In this document: piece by piece, positions 52,659 through 61,571 of the stretch
Numbering within the stretch: position 1 is the stretch's first letter
Layout: each line of letters begins with the position of its first letter
From: Hymenobacter swuensis DY53
GTDB lineage: Bacteria; Bacteroidota; Bacteroidia; Cytophagales; Hymenobacteraceae
Assembly: GCF_000576555.1 (NCBI RefSeq)
Contig: NZ_CP007145.1
Coordinates: 3,286,001-3,350,000, forward strand
Direction of reading: 5' to 3'
Length of the DNA: 64,000 bases
Position numbers and translations under genes: made by a program
The notes under the pieces: generated by a model
The model's input: only the letters and a program-made list of their open reading frames with translations
What the model was told of the DNA's origin: nothing
The model's database searches: none

Positions 52659-52686
52659 GTCATTGCGAGCGGAGCGAAGCAATGAC
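52659..52686. repeat. GTCATTGCGAG palindrome
   Basis: GTCATTGC (52659-52666) pairs with GCAATGAC (52679-52686), with CGAGCGGAGCGAA between. It lies between convergent genes. It is a compact form of the element at 59317-59480. Confidence 0.65.
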
Positions 52687-52697
52687 TTAGTGCTGCC

Positions 52698-54242
52698 TTA
52701 CTTCAACCCGCGGAATTTGCGGCGGATGATTTCCTGCACGGGCACGTTTTCTATTTTGCTTTCCAGCCAGGAAATGATGTCGAGGTAGATGAATGGGCGA
52801 CGCTCGTAGGGGTTCTCGGCAATCCGGATCAGCTGGTTTTTCAGTTTGATGAAGGCGTCCTTGAGTTGAAAAGGGGCTATGCCGCCGAGGTTGCGCAGGA
52901 ATTTGAAGATGGCCTCCTGCATCTGCTGCTGGTCGTTCATCTTGCCCAGAAAGCGGTACACGGAGCGGATCTGGTACTCCAGGGCTTCGTCGCGGCCGGC
53001 TTCGTAGTGGGCAATCAGGTTCAGGATGCGGGCAAAGCACTGAATATCCTCACGCAGACTGGCTTCCTTGAAGTGAATAATCTTTTCCAGGTACTCGATG
53101 GCCTGCTCCGGCTTGCCGCTGCCGAAGTACAGGCTGGCAATCTTGTAGTAGAACACCAGGCGGCGGTGCGAGTCCAGCTGTAGCCGGAACCGCTCCAGGT
53201 TTTCCAACAACTCGGGCACGATGCGCAGGCCTTCCGTGAACTGCCCGCGCAGGAAATAGCCGTTGAGGCGGTTGGTATAGATGTAGAGGAACAGCAGCGC
53301 CTCAATATTCGGATTAGTGCGCCGGTCGGGGTCGGCAGCATAGATTTCCAGCTGCCCCAGCACCCGCTCAAAGCGGCTGTGATAGAGCATATTGTACGTA
53401 GTCACCAACAGGTTATGCAGCCCCTTGATGTAGAGCATGGGCTGCTGCTCGCGCATCAGGTCGTTGTCCTCGAACAGGTCCACCCACTTTTGCGCGTAGC
53501 GGAAGCAGAGCCGGAAATTCTGGGTGATGGTGTAGTACCAGACGTGGGCCTGATAATAGTATAGCTGCTCGAAAAAGCTGGCCTGACGCGGGTCCAGCGG
53601 CGGCAGGTCCTGACGGAAATACGCCGTTATCTTCTCGTAATCCTGCTGGTTGCGGGTGTGCCCGATTTTGAGGTAGCGCCCGTACATGCGTAGTGCCAGG
53701 TTCGACAGCTCATGCTCCCGGCCCACGTGCGCCACAGTATCAGTAGCCTCGTCGGATAACTGCCGGGCCCGCCCCCGGATGCTGCGCGTGATGTACTGGC
53801 CCTCAATTAGCTTCTCAAACTCCAGGGCTAGCAGCACAATGTGGCGCATTTCGGCCTGCAACGCCACGGCTTTCACTTTTTCCAGCATGCGCAGGCTGTG
53901 TTGGTAGAGGCCCCGGTTGTAGAGCACCCGGGCGAAATCCAGCTGCTCGTGCAGCTGAATATCGAGGTTGTGGCCGGCGTGGTACATGCGCAGACTGGAG
54001 AGTAGCTGCCGGTACAGATTCGCCTTGAGGTTGGCTACTTGCACTTTTTTGATGGCCGGCACCTGAGCCAGCATCCGCTCCTCATCATAGCGCTCCTGCC
54101 CGTCGAGGGCATCGAACAACTGCAGAAACTTCAGGCCTTCGGTAGAGCCCTGGCGGTTGGCAAACAGGCGGAAGTGCCGCTTTTCGGTGCGGGTCAGAGA
54201 CTTAATCAGCTGGAAAACCGAGTCGGTGCTTTCGTTGGGCAT
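52698..54242 (-). CDS. Large helical conserved protein (TPR-like), unknown function
   Basis: The 514-residue cytosolic protein starts MPNESTDSVFQLIKSLTRTE and continues RHFRLFANRQGSTEGLKFLQ. It is alpha-helical throughout, with Leu/Tyr-rich helices in TPR-like pairs (YYKIASLYFGSGKPEQAIEY, about 390-410). The N-terminus (LIKSLTRTEKRHFRLFA) is a text I recall from uncharacterised Bacteroidota proteins. No enzymatic motif is seen; a scaffold or regulatory role is possible. It is transcribed alone. Confidence 0.72.
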   Translation of the reverse strand: MPNESTDSVFQLIKSLTRTEKRHFRLFANRQGSTEGLKFLQLFDALDGQERYDEERMLAQVPAIKKVQVANLKANLYRQLLSSLRMYHAGHNLDIQLHEQLDFARVLYNRGLYQHSLRMLEKVKAVALQAEMRHIVLLALEFEKLIEGQYITRSIRGRARQLSDEATDTVAHVGREHELSNLALRMYGRYLKIGHTRNQQDYEKITAYFRQDLPPLDPRQASFFEQLYYYQAHVWYYTITQNFRLCFRYAQKWVDLFEDNDLMREQQPMLYIKGLHNLLVTTYNMLYHSRFERVLGQLEIYAADPDRRTNPNIEALLFLYIYTNRLNGYFLRGQFTEGLRIVPELLENLERFRLQLDSHRRLVFYYKIASLYFGSGKPEQAIEYLEKIIHFKEASLREDIQCFARILNLIAHYEAGRDEALEYQIRSVYRFLGKMNDQQQMQEAIFKFLRNLGGIAPFQLKDAFIKLKNQLIRIAENPYERRPFIYLDIISWLESKIENVPVQEIIRRKFRGLK

Positions 54243-54702
54243 TGTACGCAGTCAAAATTCAATTAACTTATTACCAGTCTATTATGCACGTAAAATCATT
54301 TTTTAGAAATAGTAAGAAAGCCGGAAGAAAGTTTGAGTGCCCTTGACGCAGGCCGGTACTTGCAGACATCATTCAGCCGTAAAGATGCCATGTCAGCGCA
54401 ATTCTCCACCTTCTGGGCCACACTATTTTCCAACCTCGCGCAAGCCGGCTGGCGCGCCACCATGCTGAGCGCAGCTCCGGCGGGCGGCGCCGTGCACGGT
54501 TCCTACGCTCTGGTCCGAATAGAATCAAACCAAGGCATGGCCCGGCCAATACCAAGCACCTCCTTTCCCTTCCTGCTCCGCTAACTCCGGCAGGCGGCCG
54601 TGCGGACCGCGGGGGGCAAGAGCAGGGCCGCCAGCCGGTCCTGACTTCCCCCCGCCCGGCCGGCCTTGTGGTGCTTCGTTCTTACTCCCGTTTTCGTTGC
54701 TC
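54243..54702. other. 460-base gap upstream of ilvE
   Basis: An AT-rich part (54245-54330) probably carries the minus-strand promoter of the helical protein. The rest is GC-rich. It holds a short ORF encoding MARPIPSTSFPFLLR (54537-54584) and then a large hairpin. A longer frame (54333-54584) has no recognisable product. Confidence 0.5.
54537..54655 (+). promoter_or_regulatory. Possible leader/attenuator-like region of the ilv operon
   Basis: A 15-codon ORF ending Phe-Leu-Leu-Arg (54537-54584) is followed by a stem GCGGGGGG (54609-54616) / CCCCCCGC (54648-54655). An inner stem AGGGCC/GGTCCT lies within it. The structure ends 47 bases before the ilvE start. It could be a leader peptide with an RNA switch, but there is no T-run and few branched-chain codons. 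Confidence 0.25.
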
Positions 54703-55590
54703 ATGTATTATTCCGCTGATACCGTTGCCTTCCTGGATGGCGAATTTGTTCCGGCCGCGCAGGCTACCTGCGGCGTGTATGCCCAGTCGTTGCACTACGG
54801 CTACGCCGTTTTTGAGGGTATCCGGGCCTACAGCACGCCCGCCGGGCCGCGCATTTTCAAGGCCGAGGAGCACTTCGAGCGCCTGCACTACTCCTGCCGG
54901 GCTATCGGGCTGCCGCTGGCGTACTCAGTGGAGGAACTCACCCGCATCAGCTACGAGGTGCTGGAGCGCAACGGCCTGACGGATGCCTACATCCGGCCGC
55001 TGGTGTTTGCCGGCGCGCCCAACATGAGCCTAAAGGCGGCCAGCACCAGCAATGTGCTGGTAGCCGTGTGGGAATGGGGCAAGTATCTGGGCGACCAAAG
55101 CCTGCGCCTCACCGTCTCGCCGTACGAGCGGCCCAACCCCAAGGCCGTGCCCATCGAGGCTAAAGTGGCGGGACACTACGTAAATTCCATCATTGCCAGC
55201 ACCGAGGCCAAAGGCCGGGGCTACGACGAGGCCCTGCTGCTGGACATGCACGGCCACGTCGCCGAAGGTCCCGGGGCCAACTTCTTCTTTGAGCGCCAGG
55301 GTGAGCTGGTTACGCCCCCGGCCGGCAGCATTCTGCGCGGCATCACCCGCAACACCATCATCGACCTGGCCCGCGAAGCCGGCATCACCGTCACGGAGCG
55401 GTTTTTCGGCCCCGAGGAGTTGCGCACCGCCGAGGCCGCCTTCATGACGGGCACCGCCGCCGAGGTTATCGGCATTGCCTCGGTGGATGATGTGGTGTTC
55501 GAGCGCCCCTTCCAGCAAACCATTGGTGGCATGCTGGCCCGGCATTATCACGCACTGGTGACGGGGCAGTCGGTAGGCGTGGCGCTGTAG
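54703..55590 (+). CDS. ilvE: Branched-chain amino acid aminotransferase
   Basis: The 295-residue fold-type IV PLP enzyme makes valine, leucine and isoleucine from their keto acids. It has LHYGYAVFEGIRAY (about 30-43), the PLP lysine at about Lys154 in IEAKVAGHYVNSIIAS, and EGPGANFFFE near residue 190. FMTGTAAEVIGI completes the PLP site. It starts the ilv run, but the next gene is 295 bases away, across repeats. The ATG at 54703 (MYYSADT) fits the family start. Confidence 0.93.
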   Translation: MYYSADTVAFLDGEFVPAAQATCGVYAQSLHYGYAVFEGIRAYSTPAGPRIFKAEEHFERLHYSCRAIGLPLAYSVEELTRISYEVLERNGLTDAYIRPLVFAGAPNMSLKAASTSNVLVAVWEWGKYLGDQSLRLTVSPYERPNPKAVPIEAKVAGHYVNSIIASTEAKGRGYDEALLLDMHGHVAEGPGANFFFERQGELVTPPAGSILRGITRNTIIDLAREAGITVTERFFGPEELRTAEAAFMTGTAAEVIGIASVDDVVFERPFQQTIGGMLARHYHALVTGQSVGVAL

Positions 55591-55699
55591 AGACGCGACA
55601 CTTCGCGTCTCGGCGTCAGAACAACAACGGCTGCACAGTAAGTCAACCTCCAACGCAACAACCTCAGCAACGACGAGACGCGAAGTGTCGCGTCTCTAC
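55587..55699. repeat. Paired GAGACGCG hairpins between ilvE and ilvD
   Basis: GTAGAGACGCGACACTTCGC plus 6 bases (55587-55612) is exactly complementary to 55674-55699 (26 bases). Each arm is itself a hairpin: GAGACGCG pairs with CGCGTCTC. The left arm overlaps the ilvE stop region. A single arm with one change recurs at 63509-63534. Confidence 0.88.
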
Positions 55700-55737
55700 A
55701 ACCACTAACCCCGGCGGCCTCCTCTGCCAATCGGCAG

Positions 55738-55830
55738 GCTCCCTCTCTCCCCCTGGAGAGGGGGCCGGGAGGTGAGACGACCCGCCTGGACGAAGCGGTA
55801 GAGATGCTTCGCGGGGCTCAGCATGACGTT
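55738..55830. repeat. Two repeat fragments before ilvD
   Basis: First, CTCTCTCCCCCTGGAGAGGG followed by GGCCGGGAGGTGAG (about 55741-55776) forms a hairpin of a type common in GC-rich genomes. Second, GAGATGCTTCGCGGGGCTCA then GCATGACGTT (55801-55830) matches the right arm of the element at 33513-33605, without its partner. Confidence 0.65.
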
Positions 55831-55885
55831 CTTTTTTTCTGCCTGCATACTACGCACTAAGCACCAGGCACTACCCCCTACCATC

Positions 55886-57613
55886 ATGGCCCTCAACAAA
55901 TACAGCCGCATTTACACCCAGGATGACAGTCTGCCGGCCTCGCAGGCCATGCTGATTGGCTCCGGTATTGCGGAGGCCGATTTGCGCAAGCCGTTCGTGG
56001 GCATCTGCTCCACGGGCTTCGAGGGCAACACCTGCAACATGCACCTCAATCAGCTGGCCGACGCGGTGAAGCAGGGCGTGCAGGAGCAGGATTTGGTGGG
56101 GCTGCGCTTCAATACCATCGGCATTTCGGACGGCATCACCAACGGCACACCGGGCATGCGCTACTCGCTGGTGTCCCGGGAAATCATTGCCGATTCCATT
56201 GAGGCCATGGCCGGGGCCCACAACTACGACGCCCTGGCCTGCGTGGTGGGCTGCGACAAAAACATGCCTGGGGCCCTCATTGCAATGGCCCGCCTCAACC
56301 GCCCCAGCCTGATGGTGTACGGCGGCACCATCCGGGGCGGCACGTTCAAGGGGCAGCAGCTCAACATTGTGTCGTGCTTTGAGGCGTATGGGCAGAAATT
56401 GCAGGGGCAAATTTCGGACGAGGATTACCGCGGCATCATCCGCAACGCCTGTCCGGGCCCGGGAGCCTGCGGGGGCATGTACACGGCCAACACCCTGGCC
56501 GCCGCCATCGAAACGCTGGGTCTGAGCGTGCCCTACTCCTCGTCGGCCCCGGCCGAAAGCGCCGAGAAGCAGCAGGAATGCCGCAGCACCGGCGCGTACC
56601 TGCGCCGCCTGCTGGAGCTGGACCTCAAACCCCGCGACATTCTGGTGCGCGAGGCCTTCGAAAACGCCATGGTGGTGACTACCGTGCTGGGCGGCTCCAC
56701 CAACGCCGTGCTGCACCTCATAGCCATTGCCCACGCCGCCGGCGTGCAGCTCACGCTCGAAGACTTCCAGGCCGTGAGCGACCGGACGCCGGTGCTGGCC
56801 GACCTCAAGCCCAGCGGCAAGTACCTGATGGAAGACCTTTCGGCCCGGGGCGGGGTGCCGGCCGTGCTCAAAACCCTGCTCAACGCCGGCCTGCTCCACG
56901 GCGACCTGCTGACCGTAACGGGCCGCACTTTGGCCGAAAACCTGGCCGACGTGGCCCCGCTAGGTCCCGAGCAGGACATTCTGCGCCCCGCCAGCAACCC
57001 CATCAAGCCCGACGGCCACATTCAGATTTTGTACGGCAACCTGGCCCCCCGGGGCGCAGTGGCTAAGATTACCGGCAAGGAAGGCACCCGCTTCGCCGGC
57101 CCGGCCATCGTGTTCGACTCAGAGGAAGAGCTGAACGAGGGCATTGTGCAGGGCCTGATTCAGCCGGGCCACGTGGTCGTCATTCGGTACGTGGGGCCCA
57201 AGGGTGGGCCGGGCATGCCCGAGATGCTCAAACCCACGTCGGCCATCATCGGGGCTGGGCTGGGCGACAAAGTGGCCCTGCTAACCGACGGCCGATTTTC
57301 GGGCGGTACCCACGGCTTCGTTATCGGACACGTGAGCCCCGAGGCTTACGACGGCGGCCCGCTGGCCCTGGTGGAAAACGACGACTGGATTACGCTGGAC
57401 GCCGCCGCCAACACCATCGACGTGGCCCTGAGCGACGAACAGCTGGCCCTGCGCCGCCAGCAGTGGCAGCAGCCCGCGCCCCCGGTCAGCCAGGGCGTGC
57501 TGCTGAAATACATCCGCACCGTGAGCGACGCCAGCCACGGCTGCATCACCGACTTAGCCGACCACCGCCATGTTCCCGAACCCGCAGCTTCAATCCGCGC
57601 CAGCCTCGCCTGA
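55886..57613 (+). CDS. ilvD: Dihydroxy-acid dehydratase
   Basis: The 575-residue Fe-S enzyme dehydrates dihydroxy acids to the keto acids of valine and isoleucine. Cluster and substrate motifs are present: [52 protein letters not shown] and [20 protein letters not shown]. The start at 55886 (MALNKYSR) fits the family. It overlaps ilvB by 44 bases in another frame. Confidence 0.95.
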   Translation: MALNKYSRIYTQDDSLPASQAMLIGSGIAEADLRKPFVGICSTGFEGNTCNMHLNQLADAVKQGVQEQDLVGLRFNTIGISDGITNGTPGMRYSLVSREIIADSIEAMAGAHNYDALACVVGCDKNMPGALIAMARLNRPSLMVYGGTIRGGTFKGQQLNIVSCFEAYGQKLQGQISDEDYRGIIRNACPGPGACGGMYTANTLAAAIETLGLSVPYSSSAPAESAEKQQECRSTGAYLRRLLELDLKPRDILVREAFENAMVVTTVLGGSTNAVLHLIAIAHAAGVQLTLEDFQAVSDRTPVLADLKPSGKYLMEDLSARGGVPAVLKTLLNAGLLHGDLLTVTGRTLAENLADVAPLGPEQDILRPASNPIKPDGHIQILYGNLAPRGAVAKITGKEGTRFAGPAIVFDSEEELNEGIVQGLIQPGHVVVIRYVGPKGGPGMPEMLKPTSAIIGAGLGDKVALLTDGRFSGGTHGFVIGHVSPEAYDGGPLALVENDDWITLDAAANTIDVALSDEQLALRRQQWQQPAPPVSQGVLLKYIRTVSDASHGCITDLADHRHVPEPAASIRASLA

Positions 57614-59315
57614 GGCCCTGGCCGTCCCGCAGGTATCCGGTGCCGTGGCCCTGTTGCAGGGCCTGGTGGCCGAGGGCGTGGATACGATTTTCGGCTACCC
57701 CGGCGGGGCCATCATCCCCATTTATGATGCCCTGTACGATTTTCAGGAGCAGCTGAACCACGTGCTCGTGCGCCACGAGCAGGGCGGGATTCACGCCGCC
57801 CAGGGCTACGCCCGGGCTTCGGGGCGGGTGGGCGTGGTGTTTGCCACCAGCGGCCCCGGTGCCACCAACCTGGTAACCGGTCTGGCCGATGCCCAGATTG
57901 ACTCCACGCCGCTGGTGTGCATCACGGGGCAGGTGTTTGCGCATCTGCTGGGTACTGACGCCTTCCAGGAAACCGACATTCTGAACATCACCACGCCTGT
58001 TACCAAGTGGAACCACCAGATAACGGACGCCCGGGACATTCCGGCCGCGCTGGCCAAGGCCTTCTACATTGCCCGCAGCGGCCGGCCCGGCCCGGTGCTG
58101 CTGGACATCACCAAAAACGCCCAGCTGCAGCTTTTCGAGCACGCCGGCTACGAGCCCTGCACCCACATCCGCAGCTACCGGCCCCGGCCCGTGGTGCGCC
58201 CCGAGTACGTGCAGCGCGCCGCCGAGCTAATCAACCAGGCCCAGCGCCCGTTGGTGCTCTGGGGCCAAGGCGTGCTGCTGGGTAGCGCGGAAGCTGAGTT
58301 CCGGGAGTTCATCGAAAAAAGCGGCATTCCGGCGGCTTGGACGATTCTGGGAGCCGGGGCCCTGCCCACAGGCCACCCGCTGAACGTGGGCATGCTGGGC
58401 ATGCATGGCAACTATGGCCCCAACGTCCTGACCAACGAGTGCGACGTGCTCATTGCCATCGGCATGCGCTTCGACGACAGGGTAACAGGCCGCCTCGACA
58501 AATACGCCCGCCAGGCCCAGATCATCCACCTCGACATCGACCCCACCGAAATCGACAAGAACGTAACGGCCACCGTACCGGTGTGGGGCGACTGCAAAGA
58601 AACCCTGCCCCTACTCACGCAGCTGGTAGCCGCCCGCCAGCACCCGGCATGGCGCCAACGCTTCCGCGACCATGACGCCGAGGAAGTAGCCGCCGTGATT
58701 CAGGACGAGCTATTCCCGACCCAGGACGAGCTGACCATGGGCGAGGTGATTCACCAGCTCAACCAGCTGACCCAGGGCGAGGCCATTATCGTGACGGATG
58801 TGGGCCAACACCAGATGGTAGCCTGCCGGTACGCCCGCCTCAACCACCCGCGCCTGAGCATTACCAGCGGCGGCCTGGGCACCATGGGCTTTGCGCTGCC
58901 GGCCGCCATCGGGGCCAAGTATGGCGCACCGCATCGCACGGTGGTGGCCGTCATCGGCGACGGGGGTATTCAGATGACGATTCAGGAGCTGGGCACCATC
59001 ATGCAAACCGGCATCGAGGTAAAGATTCTGCTGCTCAACAACCAGTTTCTGGGCATGGTGCGGCAGTGGCAGGAGCTCTTCCACGAGCGGCGCTACTCCG
59101 CCGTAGAAATTGCTAGCCCCGACTACGTGACGGTAGCCAACGGCTACGGTATTGCCGCCCGCCGCGTGGAGCACCGCCCCGATCTGCAACCCGCCCTCCG
59201 CCAGTTGCTGTCGCACCCCGGCTCCTTCCTGCTGGAAGTGCGCGTGACCCGCGAAAACAACATCTTCCCGATGGTACCCCAGGGCTGCGGCGTGGGCGAA
59301 ATCCGGTTGAAGTAA
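57570..59315 (+). CDS. ilvB: Acetolactate synthase large subunit
   Basis: The 581-residue ThDP/FAD enzyme makes acetolactate and acetohydroxybutyrate. [14 protein letters not shown], then Glu70 in [16 protein letters not shown] (the ThDP-activating glutamate), [20 protein letters not shown], and the GDG...N ThDP motif ([14 protein letters not shown]) are present. Its start lies 44 bases inside ilvD, so the two are translationally coupled. The regulatory subunit follows. Confidence 0.95.
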   Translation: MFPNPQLQSAPASPEALAVPQVSGAVALLQGLVAEGVDTIFGYPGGAIIPIYDALYDFQEQLNHVLVRHEQGGIHAAQGYARASGRVGVVFATSGPGATNLVTGLADAQIDSTPLVCITGQVFAHLLGTDAFQETDILNITTPVTKWNHQITDARDIPAALAKAFYIARSGRPGPVLLDITKNAQLQLFEHAGYEPCTHIRSYRPRPVVRPEYVQRAAELINQAQRPLVLWGQGVLLGSAEAEFREFIEKSGIPAAWTILGAGALPTGHPLNVGMLGMHGNYGPNVLTNECDVLIAIGMRFDDRVTGRLDKYARQAQIIHLDIDPTEIDKNVTATVPVWGDCKETLPLLTQLVAARQHPAWRQRFRDHDAEEVAAVIQDELFPTQDELTMGEVIHQLNQLTQGEAIIVTDVGQHQMVACRYARLNHPRLSITSGGLGTMGFALPAAIGAKYGAPHRTVVAVIGDGGIQMTIQELGTIMQTGIEVKILLLNNQFLGMVRQWQELFHERRYSAVEIASPDYVTVANGYGIAARRVEHRPDLQPALRQLLSHPGSFLLEVRVTRENNIFPMVPQGCGVGEIRLK

Positions 59316-59316
59316 C

Positions 59317-59480
59317 GTGTCATTGCGAGGAGGCACGACGAAGCAATCCTTCCTTCTCACAGCGCCTCACCTCGAACCAAGACAAACCCTGACCGAAGCT
59401 ATCAATAAAAAGTTTTGGACTAGGTCGGAGCTTTTGCCCTTGAAAAGGAAGGATTGCTTCGCTCCGCTTGCAATGACGTG
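59317..59480. repeat. Inverted repeat between ilvB and ilvN, GTCATTGCGAG family
   Basis: Left arm about 59317-59355 (GTCATTGCGAGGAGGCACGA then CGAAGCAATCCTTCC) pairs with right arm 59445-59480 (AAGGAAGGATTGCTTCG then CTCCGCTTGCAATGACGTG) with a few mismatches near the tip. The spacer is about 89 bases. It forces a 200-base gap inside the operon. Confidence 0.82.
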
Positions 59481-59517
59481 CGTGCTACCCGTCTCACCTC
59501 TCATGTTTCATCGCCTC

Positions 59518-60108
59518 ATGTCCAAGCAAGAATACAACATCACGGCGTACACCGAGAACCAGGTGGGACTGCTCAACCGGCTGGCCATCATCTTCTCGCG
59601 GCGCAAAATCAACATCGAGAGCCTGAACACCTCACCTTCGGAGATTGAGGGGATTCACCGCTTCAACATTGTGGTGCACGAGTCGGAGGAGGTGGTGCGC
59701 AAGATTGCCCGCCAGATGGAAAAGCAGGTAGAGGTGCTGAAGGTGTACTTCAACCCCAACGAGGAAGTCATCTGGCAGGAAATGGCCCTCTACAAAGTGC
59801 CCACCGACGTCATTGCCGAGCGGGCGCTGGTAGAGCGGCTGCTGCGCGAGCACGGGGCCCGGGTGGTACTCATCCGCAAGGATTACACGGTGTTTGAAAC
59901 CACGGGTCACCGCGAAGAAACCGACAAGTTGCTGGCCGTGCTGCACCCCTACGGCCTCATCGAGTTTGTGCGCTCGGCCCGCATTGCCATCATCAAAACC
60001 AGCCAAGGCTTCCACCACAAGCTGCGCGAGTTCGAGCGCCAGCAGCCCGGCGAGGAAGTAAGCGAAAACGAGTTCCTCGACCGCCGCGACAAGGTGTTTT
60101 CGATGTGA
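59518..60108 (+). CDS. ilvN: Acetolactate synthase small (regulatory) subunit
   Basis: The 196-residue protein has an N-terminal ACT domain (NITAYTENQVGLLNRLAIIF, about 6-25, then NIESLNTSPSE) and a C-terminal ALS_ss_C domain. It is the valine-sensing partner of IlvB. Length is longer than the shortest IlvN forms but usual for IlvH-type proteins in Bacteroidota. The ATG at 59518 (MSKQEYN) is preferred; an ATG at 59503 is possible. Confidence 0.92.
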   Translation: MSKQEYNITAYTENQVGLLNRLAIIFSRRKINIESLNTSPSEIEGIHRFNIVVHESEEVVRKIARQMEKQVEVLKVYFNPNEEVIWQEMALYKVPTDVIAERALVERLLREHGARVVLIRKDYTVFETTGHREETDKLLAVLHPYGLIEFVRSARIAIIKTSQGFHHKLREFERQQPGEEVSENEFLDRRDKVFSM

Positions 60109-60118
60109 CCCCACCAGA

Positions 60119-60278
60119 ACGTCATTCCGAGCAGCGCGAGGAATCTCGCGTGCTGACGCCCGAGGCTAATCGTCATACTGAGCCTGTCGAAGTATCGATA
60201 CTGCTTTGCTGGAATAGCATTCCAGAGTCAGCACGCGAGATTCCTCGACTTCGCCTCCGGCTACGCTCGGAATGACGT
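60119..60278. repeat. Composite nested inverted repeat between ilvN and ilvC
   Basis: Outer arms: ACGTCATTCCGAGCAGCGCG then AGGAATCTCGCGTGCTGAC (60119-60157) against GTCAGCACGCGAGATTCCTC and a looser tip to 60278. Within the loop lies CGTCATACTGAGCCTGTCGA then AGTAT (60171-60195), a copy of the GTCATGCTGAGC element, followed by a small ATAGC/GGAAT hairpin. This looks like one element inserted in another. Confidence 0.78.
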
Positions 60279-60330
60279 GCTTTTTAACAACCAGCAACAA
60301 ACAACTACCAACCATAAACCCAACTCCATC

Positions 60331-61425
60331 ATGGCAACCATCAACTTTGGCGGCGTAGAAGAACACGTTGTAACCCGCGAGGAATTCCCGCTGGAAAAGG
60401 CCCGCACCATTCTGCAAAGCGAGACGATTGCCGTTCTGGGCTACGGCGTGCAGGGTCCCGGCCAGGCCCTGAACCTACGCGACAACGGCTTCCGCGTGAT
60501 TGTGGGGCAGCGGCCCGATTCGGCTTCGTGGCGCAAGGCCGAGGCCGATGGCTGGGTGGCCGGCGAAACGCTGTTCGGCCTGGAAGAAGCGGCCGAGCGG
60601 GGCACCATCCTGGCCAACCTATTGTCGGATGCCGGCCAGATTGCCGTGTGGCCCACTCTCAAACCCCACCTCACGGCCGGCAAAACCCTGTACTTCTCCC
60701 ACGGCTTCGGCATCACCTTCAACGACCAAACGGGCATCATCCCGCCCGCCGATGTGGACGTGGTGCTGGTAGCGCCCAAAGGCAGCGGCACCAGTCTGCG
60801 CCGGCTGTTTGTGGCTGGCGGCGGATTGAACTCGTCGTTTGCCGTGTACCAGGATGCCACCGGCCACGCCTACGAGAAGGCCGTGGCGCTGGGCATCGGG
60901 GTGGGCTCGGGCTACCTGTTCGAAACCGATTTCCGCAAGGAAGTGTACTCCGACCTCACCGGCGAGCGGGGCGTACTGATGGGCGCGCTGGCCGGCATCA
61001 TCGAGGCCCAGTACCAGGTGCTGCGCCAGCGCGGCCACTCGCCCTCCGAGGCCTTCAACGAAACCGTGGAGGAACTCACCCAGAGCCTAGTGCCGCTGGT
61101 GGGCGAAAACGGCATGGACTGGATGTTCAGCAACTGCTCCGTCACGGCCCAGCGCGGCGCCCTCGACTGGAAGGGCCGCTTCCGCGAAGCTACCCTGCCC
61201 GTGCTCAACGAGCTGTACGACAGCGTGGCCTCGGGCCAGGAAGCGGCCCGCACCATCCAGCGCGGCTCCACGCCCGGCTACCGCCAGGAACTGGAAGCCG
61301 AGCTGACGGAAGTACGCAACTCGGAGCTGTGGCAGACCGGCGCCACCGTGCGCGAGCTACGCTCCCGCGCCGCCGAAAAAGTAGAACAGGAAGAAGCCTA
61401 CGCCCTCACGGCCGACGGTAATTAG
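60331..61425 (+). CDS. ilvC: Ketol-acid reductoisomerase, fungal-like type
   Basis: The 364-residue NADPH enzyme isomerises and reduces acetolactate. It has LGYGVQGPGQALNLRDNGFR (nucleotide binding), APKGSGTSLRRLFVAGGGLN, DLTGERGVLMGALAG (metal-binding Asp and Glu) and RGHSPSEAFNETVEELTQSL. The last segments, as I recall them, are closer to the yeast mitochondrial Ilv5 than to the short enzymes of other bacteria. Start at 60331 (MATINFGG). Confidence 0.92.
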   Translation: MATINFGGVEEHVVTREEFPLEKARTILQSETIAVLGYGVQGPGQALNLRDNGFRVIVGQRPDSASWRKAEADGWVAGETLFGLEEAAERGTILANLLSDAGQIAVWPTLKPHLTAGKTLYFSHGFGITFNDQTGIIPPADVDVVLVAPKGSGTSLRRLFVAGGGLNSSFAVYQDATGHAYEKAVALGIGVGSGYLFETDFRKEVYSDLTGERGVLMGALAGIIEAQYQVLRQRGHSPSEAFNETVEELTQSLVPLVGENGMDWMFSNCSVTAQRGALDWKGRFREATLPVLNELYDSVASGQEAARTIQRGSTPGYRQELEAELTEVRNSELWQTGATVRELRSRAAEKVEQEEAYALTADGN

Positions 61426-61450
61426 AACGCAACCGGCTGTCATATTTCTT

Positions 61451-61553
61451 CTGTCATCCTGAGCTTGCGAAGGACCTTATCACGTGAAAACGGTAATCGT
61501 AACAACGACTCGTTCCAGCGTGGTAAGGTCCTTCGCTCTGCTCAGGATGACAG
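61451..61553. repeat. Inverted repeat between ilvC and ilvA, GTCATCCTGAGC family
   Basis: Left arm 61451-61484 (CTGTCATCCTGAGCTTGCGA then AGGACCTTATCACG) pairs with right arm 61519-61553, with one base deleted and one substituted. The spacer is 34 bases, the same as in the element at 47477-47606, and 21 of its 34 bases match that spacer, including AACGACT. Confidence 0.9.
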
Positions 61554-61571
61554 GTGTTTTTCATTTTCCAG

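Noticed and set aside
54333-54584. Frame of 83 codons in the gap before ilvE as a protein gene
   Set aside because: No domain, no promoter box and a mixed composition; only its last 15 codons are of interest as a possible leader.
55871-56899. Open frame of 342 codons antisense to ilvD
   Set aside because: Shadow of ilvD, which has all Fe-S motifs on the other strand.
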